Assembly: GCA_023436765.1 (NCBI GenBank)
Contig: JAEZHX010000169.1
Location: forward strand, 1 to 6,161
DNA: 6,161 bases
Source: Bacillota bacterium
GTDB lineage: Bacteria > Bacillota > Clostridia > Lachnospirales > Lachnospiraceae
Direction of reading: 5' to 3'
Positions within the stretch are counted from its first letter, which is position 1, and each line of letters starts with the position of its first letter. The position numbers and the translations under genes are program-made. Below, in pieces: positions 1 to 5,257 of this stretch. The notes beneath the pieces were generated by a model. That model was not told the DNA's origin. It made no database searches and saw only the letters and a program-made list of their open reading frames with translations.

Positions 1-1722
1 CGTCCACTTCCGAACCTGTTCTATATTAAGGATAATAAGGTATACTATGCATCGGGCGAGGTTATCAAACCAACAATCATTACCTCCTACCCCTTTTCCT
101 GGGAGAATTTGTTTTACCTGAAAGTCAGTGAGAACGGCCAAACCCTCTTATATCCGGAAAACGCCGATCCTTCGAAGGAGGACTATAGTGCCAATCTGAT
201 CTATAGCGATCTGACTGCTAATAGTATCCGGCATCTTAAAATTGACTCAGAAGTGAATAACTTCACCATGAATCAGGATTGCTCCTTGATTTACTATCTT
301 AAAAATAAAGAGTTATATGTCTATGATTTGATTGAAAGTAAAAAGCTTGCAGATGACGTAAATGAGTTCTACATTAACAAAGAAGGGAACCGACTTGTTT
401 ACCGCACCTCTGACTGTAAACTGTTCCTTTATGCCAGCGATGGGGAGATAGAGGAGCTGGATTCAAATGCTTACCTTAAATATGCCTCTGAGGATCTAAG
501 TCTTATTTATTATTTTAAGGAGGATAGTCTCTTTCTCTTGAAGGACTGTAAGGAGCGTCTATTGATAGACTCCGGGCTCAGAGCAGTCTCAGAAACGATC
601 ATCAGCATCTATGAAGATGGCTCTCTGTATTATCAGAAGCCCAGGAAGCTGAAGGATTCTGATTATGTAAATGACGACCTGGCTGCTCAGGATGCCTCAT
701 TACCGGAGCCGGTACAGTCCGATTATCCGGATCAGAAGAGCTATTCTGAAGCTGTCGAGAAATACCTGGCGAGATGTACCCGTGAAAATATACGATATAG
801 GCTTCAGATTTCAGATTTACCTTTACAGGAGACAAATAGTTTATATTATTATTCCAATGGTAAATCAACTCTCATCAGCGATAATTGCTCCCGAGTTTGG
901 AGGTATTCGGATGAGCAATCACTTATAAATCACTATCGTAGTAACGATCAGCCAATCCTTGCTTATGAACAGCTTATGATTAACAAAATAAATATGTCGG
1001 CAGTTACAAGCTATGATGAAATATATAATTACATAATAAATTATGTTGCTGACACGAAGGAGCAATATGTCTGCAGCGGTGCTGATGTGCTTGGCAAATT
1101 TGCCGAGGGTGAACTCTATCTGCTGATCTATGACCTTAAGAATAATAAGATATATTACGAAATTAATTACAACGAGCATAGTAACCGTGGGGATCTCTAT
1201 TCCGCAGTAATAGATGGTCCGTCAGTTAGCGAGGGAACACTCTATGAAGAGAAGGTAATCATGTATGATCCTAATAGTTTTGTAATCGGAAATTCTGTGG
1301 TCTACCTTAAGAACGGGAACAGCTCGGCGGAGGATTATATTCTATATGTAGATCACCGTGAGATCGATCGTAAAGTCATAGGTTGGATCTATGGGATCGA
1401 GAATTCAGATGCATTTATCTATCTGAACAACTGGGATGATCATAATGGTTTGGGAATCTACACCAATACTCTGAATCTATATAAGGATGGGAGAGGAATT
1501 ATCATAGCGGACAATGTCACAGACTATTATGCATTTGATGAGGATCATATCGTTTATATTACCGAGGACGATAATAAAAAGAAGCAACTCCTCCTATATG
1601 ATGGTTCTGATACCAGGGTGTTGATTGATTCCTTCAGCGCCAACTCCTCTTACGTTTCGGATATTATCAGACCCTTGGAGGATTATTATTATAGCTATCA
1701 CAGGAAAACCTTTGAGAACTGA
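1..1722 (+). CDS. Probable beta-propeller-like repeat protein, 5' end outside window
   Basis: The reading frame is open from base 1 to the TGA at 1720-1722 (573 codons visible), so this is the C-terminal part of a larger protein. The first start-like codon in frame, a TTG at 109, has no ribosome-binding site and is internal. The sequence is rich in Tyr, Asp and Asn and carries repeated beta-strand units of 30-45 residues with the pattern hydrophobic-Tyr-Tyr-Leu/Phe-Lys, Asp/Asn-turn, Leu-Tyr/Phe (for example IYYLKNKELYVYDL, LVYRTSDCKLFLY and LIYYFKEDSLFLL, visible residues about 95-190). This is typical of propeller blades. A charged, Pro-containing insert (about residues 213-275) interrupts the repeats, which resume with SLYYYSNGKSTLIS. 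I see no catalytic motif and no membrane segment in the visible part. Similar clostridial proteins often have an N-terminal zinc ribbon and one membrane helix before the repeats; that is recollection, not visible here. Function unknown. It may be co-transcribed with the DUF3795 gene 18 nt downstream. Confidence 0.75.
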   Translation, partial: RPLPNLFYIKDNKVYYASGEVIKPTIITSYPFSWENLFYLKVSENGQTLLYPENADPSKEDYSANLIYSDLTANSIRHLKIDSEVNNFTMNQDCSLIYYLKNKELYVYDLIESKKLADDVNEFYINKEGNRLVYRTSDCKLFLYASDGEIEELDSNAYLKYASEDLSLIYYFKEDSLFLLKDCKERLLIDSGLRAVSETIISIYEDGSLYYQKPRKLKDSDYVNDDLAAQDASLPEPVQSDYPDQKSYSEAVEKYLARCTRENIRYRLQISDLPLQETNSLYYYSNGKSTLISDNCSRVWRYSDEQSLINHYRSNDQPILAYEQLMINKINMSAVTSYDEIYNYIINYVADTKEQYVCSGADVLGKFAEGELYLLIYDLKNNKIYYEINYNEHSNRGDLYSAVIDGPSVSEGTLYEEKVIMYDPNSFVIGNSVVYLKNGNSSAEDYILYVDHREIDRKVIGWIYGIENSDAFIYLNNWDDHNGLGIYTNTLNLYKDGRGIIIADNVTDYYAFDEDHIVYITEDDNKKKQLLLYDGSDTRVLIDSFSANSSYVSDIIRPLEDYYYSYHRKTFEN

Positions 1723-1740
1723 TCATTTTAGGAGGGTACC

Positions 1741-2280
1741 ATGAAGGATTATCGGCGGCAATATCCATTATTTTCACTGTGTGGTTTAAACTGTGGTCTG
1801 TGTCCGATGTATATAGGGAAATACTGTCCCGGCTGCGGTGGCGGACCGGGTAACCAGCCCTGTGCTATCGTGCGATGTAGCTGTAAACAGGACGGGATCG
1901 AATACTGCTATGAATGCAAGACCTATCCTTGTGAGAAGTATGAAGGTATTGATGCTTATGACTCATTTATCACTCACCGGAATCAGTTGAAAGATATTGA
2001 GAAGGTCAGAAGGCTTGGAATTGAACAATATCAGTCAGAGCTGGTTGAGAAGATGGGAATACTGGAGTATTTACTCGCAAACTTCAATGATGGGCGCCGT
2101 AAAAGTTTTTTCTGCATCGCAGTCAATTTATTAGAGCTTCAGGACTTAAGACCAGCTTTGGAACATATCACAGCCGAAGCAAAGGATTTACCACTGAAAG
2201 AAAAGTCCGCATATGCAGCAAACCTCTTGCAAACCATAGCAACAGAACGGAATGTGCAGCTAAAGCTGAATAAAAAATGA
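1741..2280 (+). CDS. DUF3795 family Cys-rich protein
   Basis: A 179-residue protein starting at an ATG with AGGAGG at 1730-1735, five bases upstream, which fixes the start. The N-terminal 64 residues hold eleven cysteines (C14, C18, C21, C29, C32, C41, C46, C48, C56, C59, C64), beginning with the LCGLNCGLCP signature and ending in YCYECKTYPC. This arrangement is the hallmark of DUF3795, a small family common in clostridia and methanogens. The spacing suggests a metal site, zinc or an iron-sulfur cluster (inference). The C-terminal half is alpha-helical and charged, with one further cysteine (C125) and no membrane segment, so a soluble cytoplasmic protein is expected. No reaction is established for the family as far as I know. 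The gene follows the repeat protein by 18 nt on the same strand, with no terminator between them, so a shared transcript is likely. No clear hairpin with a T-run follows its stop. Confidence 0.9.
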   Translation: MKDYRRQYPLFSLCGLNCGLCPMYIGKYCPGCGGGPGNQPCAIVRCSCKQDGIEYCYECKTYPCEKYEGIDAYDSFITHRNQLKDIEKVRRLGIEQYQSELVEKMGILEYLLANFNDGRRKSFFCIAVNLLELQDLRPALEHITAEAKDLPLKEKSAYAANLLQTIATERNVQLKLNKK

Positions 2281-2421
2281 TCAACTTCTTACCTTTCTGC
2301 CGGCAGCTGCATAGAGTTATAGACCAATATCGTTATTCACTAAGATTTCAATTGATTTGCTGGTTTATATTCAATTTTTGCTGTCCTGGTGATTTTCCTT
2401 CTGGATTTTCTCTGCCTCCTA

Positions 2422-2430
2422 TGATATAAT
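2422..2430 (+). promoter_or_regulatory. Extended -10 promoter of the tRNA-Val gene
   Basis: TGATATAAT: a perfect TATAAT at 2425-2430 preceded by TG at 2422-2423, the extended -10 form. It ends 10 bases before the first tRNA base, which leaves a leader of only a few nucleotides. No good -35 hexamer sits 16-18 bases upstream, which an extended -10 can tolerate. The perfect box in the right place for a stable RNA gene supports the call. Confidence 0.7.
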
Positions 2431-2440
2431 TGTCCCACAT

Positions 2441-2514
2441 GGAGTCATAGCTCAGCTGGGACGAGCGTTCGCCTGACGCGCGAAAGGCCATGGGTTCGAG
2501 CCCCATTGACTCTA
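2441..2514 (+). tRNA. tRNA-Val (anticodon GAC)
   Basis: The sequence folds as a complete cloverleaf. The acceptor stem is 2441-2447 with 2507-2513, closed by a G1-U72 wobble pair. The D stem GCTC/GAGC is at 2450-2453 and 2463-2466. The anticodon stem TTCGC/GCGAA is at 2468-2472 and 2480-2484, with the seven-base loop CTGACGC. The T stem ATGGG/CCCAT is at 2490-2494 and 2502-2506, with loop TTCGAGC. The anticodon GAC (2475-2477) reads GUC and GUU, valine. The discriminator base is A (2514), as expected for tRNA-Val, and CCA is not encoded. Oddities are a nine-base D loop ending in C instead of the usual A21, G rather than A at position 37, and the terminal G-U pair. It has its own promoter upstream and a terminator downstream, so it appears to be a single-gene unit. 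Confidence 0.95.
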
Positions 2515-2530
2515 CTAATTCCATAAAAGC

Positions 2531-2566
2531 AAAGAATGACGCATTATTCCGATGCGTCATTCTTTT
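2531..2566 (+). terminator. Intrinsic terminator after tRNA-Val, probably bidirectional
   Basis: A perfect 14-bp inverted repeat (2531-2544 with 2552-2565), with a seven-base loop, starts 17 bases after the tRNA. On the plus strand the 3' arm ends in TTCTTTTAT, a short U-run. Read on the minus strand, the same stem is followed by GCTTTTATGG. The stem also lies about 60 bases past the stop of the converging GGDEF-EAL gene, so it may end transcription from both sides. Confidence 0.8.
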
Positions 2567-2581
2567 ATCCCCATACACCTG

Positions 2582-2602
2582 TTGCTATATCCACTATAGC
2601 AA
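2582..2602. repeat. Small inverted repeat downstream of the GGDEF-EAL gene
   Basis: TTGCTATA (2582-2589) and TATAGCAA (2595-2602) form a perfect 8-bp stem with a five-base loop, 25 bases past the GGDEF-EAL stop codon on the minus strand. There is no T-run on either side, so it is not a classical terminator by itself. It could protect the 3' end of the mRNA or be incidental. Confidence 0.4.
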
Positions 2603-2627
2603 ATGCATTATGAAAGTATCAATTTAA

Positions 2628-3938
2628 TTACTTCCTGAGTACCTCATTCACCTTATTCGTAGGTAAAGGTGTACATAGCAGGAAGCCCTGTCCCCTATCA
2701 CAGGAATTTTGTTTGAGATAGTCCAGCTGTTCCTTCGTTTCTATCCCTTCTGCTACTACCATATAGTTTAAGTCCCGTGCCATCGATAGGATATTTCTCG
2801 TGATGGCCGTCTCTTCAATCGAATTCGGTATGGATTTGATAAAGCTTCGGTCAATCTTAATGATATCGATCGGAAGCTTCAGAAGATAATTCAAGGAGTA
2901 ATATCCTGTTCCAAAATCGTCTAAAGCAATCTTGACCCCATAGCTTCTTAATCTTGTCAGTCTCTCATTGGCCAATTCTACATTCGAGATAATGGCAGTC
3001 TCGGTGAGCTCAAAGGTAACCTTCGAATAATCCACCCGGTAGGATGCAATAATCTCCTCAATCTTCTGAAAATTACTTTTACTTTCCAGCGTCTTGCTAG
3101 ATAGGTTAATGGATAATTCTATATGCTCCAGCCCATCGTTCTCCCATGCAAGCTTCTGATTTAGTGCGGTGTTAACAATCCATCGCTCTAATACATAAAT
3201 CTGTTTGGATTTCTCAGCCACCGGTATGAACTTATCCGGTGATATATAGTCCTTCGTCGGCTGAGGCCATCTTACCAGTGCTTCCACTCCGATGACTTTA
3301 TTTGTCTCAAGATTATATATTGGCTGGTAGAACAGCTGAAATTCCTCGCGTTCAATTCCTACCTGCAATTTGTTTACCATATTCATATGACCGGTGATAT
3401 CGTTATGAAGCTCATCGGTGTACAATTTATAATCTTTACCGGTCTTTTTGGCCAGGTAAGCGGCAATCTCTGCATTCTGCATCAGCGAAATCAAATCTTT
3501 TCCGTTATCCGGATAAATCGTAACACCGGCACTCAAAGTGACATAGTATATGTATTTTGTTGGGCAGACCTGGCAGACATTGCTGAGAAGCTCGTCCACC
3601 CGATCCAATAGTTCTTTATTTGTTTGAATATCGGTACAGATGATAGCGAATTTATCAGGTGCTGTGCGTGAAACATAGCATGAACTGTGATCCGTAAGAC
3701 CTTTCAGATAATCAGCAACATATTTTATGACTTCATCTCCTGCTTTCATGCCGTAGGTTTCTTTCAGGTATCTGAAATTGTCTATATCCAGGTATATTAC
3801 TGCGAACTGATTCCTCCCGGTTAACAAGGTGCCGGAATTATTATGGATAAGCTCATTTATTTTATTTTTGAATAAATTCAAACTAGGTAACCCTGTTAAT
3901 CTGTCGTAAACCGTCATGCTCTCTTTAGTTTTTCCCAT
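2628..3938 (-). CDS. GGDEF-EAL protein, predicted c-di-GMP phosphodiesterase with inactive GGDEF domain
   Basis: A 436-residue protein with two domains and no visible sensor or membrane segment. The GGDEF domain (about residues 13-175) keeps the DRLTGLP start and DIDNF, but its signature is APDKF (93-97) instead of GGDEF. The usual Asn-Asp of the substrate pocket is Lys-Glu and no RxxD inhibitory site is seen, so cyclase activity is not expected. The EAL domain (about 190-432) has all the residues known from active phosphodiesterases: E219 in VEALVRW, N278 in SINLS, E310 and E313 in ELTE, D340-D341 in DDFGTG, K361 in IKID, E397 in AEGIET and Q417 in GQGF. It should hydrolyse c-di-GMP to pGpG in the cytosol; the dead GGDEF domain may bind GTP as a regulator (family knowledge). 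Start choice: ATG at 3938, with a weak AAGTGAG seven bases upstream. A GTG four codons earlier (3950) is possible but has no ribosome-binding site. A weak minus-strand -10, TATGAT (3983-3978), is the only promoter hint. Confidence 0.9.
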   Translation of the reverse strand: MGKTKESMTVYDRLTGLPSLNLFKNKINELIHNNSGTLLTGRNQFAVIYLDIDNFRYLKETYGMKAGDEVIKYVADYLKGLTDHSSCYVSRTAPDKFAIICTDIQTNKELLDRVDELLSNVCQVCPTKYIYYVTLSAGVTIYPDNGKDLISLMQNAEIAAYLAKKTGKDYKLYTDELHNDITGHMNMVNKLQVGIEREEFQLFYQPIYNLETNKVIGVEALVRWPQPTKDYISPDKFIPVAEKSKQIYVLERWIVNTALNQKLAWENDGLEHIELSINLSSKTLESKSNFQKIEEIIASYRVDYSKVTFELTETAIISNVELANERLTRLRSYGVKIALDDFGTGYYSLNYLLKLPIDIIKIDRSFIKSIPNSIEETAITRNILSMARDLNYMVVAEGIETKEQLDYLKQNSCDRGQGFLLCTPLPTNKVNEVLRK

Positions 3939-4002
3939 ATGAATTCTCACTTATCTGTTAGTCGTTTTGTTCAGCCAATCATATTTTACTTTATTAATCA
4001 TA

Positions 4003-4060
4003 AAAAGACCATGTCGTATCTGGAAAACTTCTATGAAATTTTCCAAAAACGACATGGTTT
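4003..4060 (-). terminator. Long hairpin with T-run on minus strand; probable terminator of the regulator operon
   Basis: Imperfect inverted repeat. The outer arms, 4006-4017 and 4049-4060, pair over 12 positions including one G-T. A 3x3 internal loop follows, then the inner arms TGGAAAA (4021-4027) and TTTTCCA (4039-4045) around an 11-base loop. Read on the minus strand, the stem is followed by CTTTTTAT, a classical U-run. On the plus strand only TTT follows. The only minus-strand genes upstream in the window are the two HTH regulators ending at 4316, so it most likely terminates their transcript after it has crossed the peptide gene in antisense. It could instead be a leader attenuator of the GGDEF-EAL gene, whose start is 65 bases beyond. 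No c-di-GMP riboswitch sequence was recognised around it. Confidence 0.6.
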
Positions 4061-4077
4061 ATCACAAATCTACATAC

Positions 4078-4083
4078 TATAAT
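4078..4083 (+). promoter_or_regulatory. -10 box of the peptide gene promoter
   Basis: A perfect TATAAT. The hexamer 17 bases upstream (TGGTTT, 4055-4060) matches the -35 consensus at only two of six positions, so the promoter may need an activator. That -35 region is also the right arm of the minus-strand terminator-like hairpin. The start of transcription would be near 4090, giving a leader of about 70 bases that contains the palindrome at 4104-4125. Confidence 0.55.
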
Positions 4084-4103
4084 GAGGTTGTTAAGAAATA
4101 AAC

Positions 4104-4125
4104 TTACTATTTCAGGAAATAGTAA
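4104..4125. promoter_or_regulatory. Perfect 22-bp palindrome in the peptide gene leader, candidate operator
   Basis: TTACTATTTC, AG, then GAAATAGTAA: two perfectly complementary 10-base half sites with a two-base spacer. It starts 20 bases after the -10 box and ends 20 bases before the ribosome-binding site. The symmetry fits a dimeric HTH protein, and the two HTH regulators are the nearest candidates (inference). As RNA it could fold into a 9-bp A/U-rich stem with a CAGG tetraloop. No T-run follows, so it is not a terminator. Confidence 0.6.
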
Positions 4126-4145
4126 TATCCCCAATCATCTAATTT

Positions 4146-4153
4146 AAAGGAGG
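4146..4153 (+). promoter_or_regulatory. Strong ribosome-binding site of the peptide gene
   Basis: AAAGGAGG followed by seven bases and the ATG at 4161, close to the ideal clostridial arrangement. It is the main evidence that the short frame behind it is translated and that 4161 is its start. Confidence 0.85.
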
Positions 4154-4160
4154 TTTCACA

Positions 4161-4319
4161 ATGAAAAATTTAAGAAAAGTATTCGCGGTATCCATGATCC
4201 TTATGCAGCTCACACTGGCTCTCTCTGTTACTAGAGGTTCGGCAGCTCCGGCAATTACTTCCGATCCCGAAAGCGGTATTACCGTATGTCACGATATGCC
4301 TCCGATTGACACATTTTAA
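4161..4319 (+). CDS. Small secreted peptide, candidate RRNPP-type signalling pro-peptide
   Basis: A 52-codon gene with a near-ideal ribosome-binding site. The product has the layout of an exported pre-peptide: a basic start (MKNLRKV), a hydrophobic core of about 16 residues (positions 8-23), then TRGSAAPA with signal-peptidase-like sites after A28 (G-S-A) or A31 (A-P-A). A polar tail of about 21-24 residues ends in CHDMPPIDTF. The tail has one Cys (C43) and two adjacent prolines. Short signal-peptide precursors beside HTH-TPR receptors are the standard gene pair of RRNPP quorum sensing (PapR/PlcR, NprX/NprR, Qsp/Qsr type). The frame converges on the regulator operon and its stop overlaps that gene's stop by four bases (4316-4319). 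I do not recognise the exact peptide, and the mature form is unknown. An AgrD role is unlikely because there is no agrB and no AgrD-like pattern. A small hydrophobic toxin is a weaker alternative. Confidence 0.8.
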   Translation: MKNLRKVFAVSMILMQLTLALSVTRGSAAPAITSDPESGITVCHDMPPIDTF

Positions 4320-5257
4320 TCATCAGATAGCGTCATCCGAAAGCTTTCCCTTACATGTCCCTCAAAAACTTGCCGAATATAGGGGCTCTGGAACGCAGAT
4401 GCCAAATAATAACCTTTTTTATAATCACGTATACATTCTCTCTCATTCTCCTGTGGCAGCACTCCCATATTGATCAGTTGCTCCTTATTCCAGGCAACGC
4501 AATAAATTAATTGTGGGAGTGTGCTGCAAAGCTTGTATTTTCTGCAGATTTCTATACCTTCTTCTGCAGTAGCGGTTGATTTCTCATAATCACCTATCGC
4601 ACTTTGCCATTTTGATAGATTATATATATTGGACAGCTGCATGACTACTCTCTGCTGCTCATCCATATAGCTTAGCTTCAAGGCACTTTTGGCCTCCTCT
4701 AATATCGCTATCGCTTTCTCTAAGTCGTTTTTTTCCGCATATGCAGTTGAGATATTCAGAAGAAGTAAAGCTTCATTGTAGGTAAGCGGCCAACTGGCCA
4801 GCGATATGGTTCCGTATCTGGGAATCGTCAGCAGAATCGCCTCCTGAAGGCCCTCCAGAAAATCATCCGTGGTAATCTGTTTCAGACGGTATCTGATCAG
4901 ATTCTCCGCACGGATCAGAAACTGCCTGTCCAAAATCGTATTCCCGAGAGATTTCTTAATTTCCGTCAGAATTTCCTCCGCATGGTTATAATCATACACA
5001 TGGATATAATCTTCAAACTGCTTCATCTTCTCCAGCACTTTAAAATCGGAGATGGACAGCATGGAATAAGCCCGTTCCCTGATTCTGCCCATACGTTCCA
5101 TCAGCAGTTCATAGGTATCCCTGTTTGGATTCTGTTTACCGGTCTCCATTCTGGATAGGGTTTCTACGGAACAGATTCCGTCACAGAGCTGTTCCTGAGT
5201 AATGGATAATGACTTTCTTGTCAATCTGATGATATCTCCTAGTCGGTATCTTCCCAT
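4316..5257 (-). CDS. XRE-family HTH regulator with TPR-like C-terminus, candidate peptide receptor (distal gene of pair)
   Basis: A 313-residue protein. Residues 6-60 form an XRE/Cro-type helix-turn-helix: ITQEQLCDG is the first helix of the motif and CSVETLSRMETGKQNP the recognition segment. The remaining 240 residues are helical with TPR-like helix pairs, clearest at about 168-193 (NISTAYAEKNDLEKAIAIL) and 207-241 (QLSNIYNL to EEGIEICRKY). HTH plus C-terminal TPR at about 300 residues is the layout of the RRNPP receptors, cytosolic transcription factors whose TPR domain binds an imported peptide. The ATG at 5257 is set by AGGAGG at 5265-5270, which lies inside the upstream gene. It overlaps that gene by 19 bp, implying one transcript and coupled translation. 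It is a paralogue of the upstream product: 12 of 17 residues match across LCDGICSVETLSRMETG. Its stop overlaps the stop of the converging peptide gene by four bases. Target and peptide specificity are inferred, not shown. Confidence 0.85.
   Translation of the reverse strand: MGRYRLGDIIRLTRKSLSITQEQLCDGICSVETLSRMETGKQNPNRDTYELLMERMGRIRERAYSMLSISDFKVLEKMKQFEDYIHVYDYNHAEEILTEIKKSLGNTILDRQFLIRAENLIRYRLKQITTDDFLEGLQEAILLTIPRYGTISLASWPLTYNEALLLLNISTAYAEKNDLEKAIAILEEAKSALKLSYMDEQQRVVMQLSNIYNLSKWQSAIGDYEKSTATAEEGIEICRKYKLCSTLPQLIYCVAWNKEQLINMGVLPQENERECIRDYKKGYYLASAFQSPYIRQVFEGHVRESFRMTLSDD

Noticed and set aside
602..1179. Three ORFs of 85-88 codons in other frames (602-868 minus, 671-928 plus, 919-1179 minus)
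   Set aside because: All lie inside the repeat-protein gene, have no ribosome-binding site and show composition expected of shadow frames.
2297..2310. Overlapping palindromes CTGCCGGCAG and GCAGCTGC after the DUF3795 gene, considered as a terminator
   Set aside because: The stems are only four base pairs with almost no loop and no T-run follows.
2348..2578. 76-codon minus-strand ORF containing MGLEPMAFRASGERS
   Set aside because: It is the antisense reading of the tRNA-Val gene and its terminator. Such ORFs are a well-known artefact and this one has no ribosome-binding site.
3387..3611. 74-codon plus-strand ORF inside the GGDEF-EAL gene
   Set aside because: It is antisense to a well-conserved domain and has no ribosome-binding site, so it is a shadow frame.
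4003..4060. Miniature transposable element
   Set aside because: The inverted arms are internal to a hairpin with a U-run, there are no flanking target duplications, and no second copy is in the window.
3939..4160. c-di-GMP riboswitch upstream of the GGDEF-EAL gene
   Set aside because: Considered because of the gene's function, but I could not find the conserved GEMM-type core. The structure present is a simple long hairpin.
4161..4319. Type I toxin or AgrD-like cyclic peptide as the identity of the small gene
   Set aside because: The long polar tail after a signal peptide does not fit a membrane toxin, there is no agrB-like gene, and the AgrD pattern is missing. The neighbouring HTH-TPR genes favour a linear pheromone precursor, though a toxin is not fully excluded.
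4339..4348. GAAAGCTTTC palindrome just past the peptide stop, considered as its terminator
   Set aside because: It is too short with no loop and lies within the coding region of the regulator, with no T-run on the plus strand.
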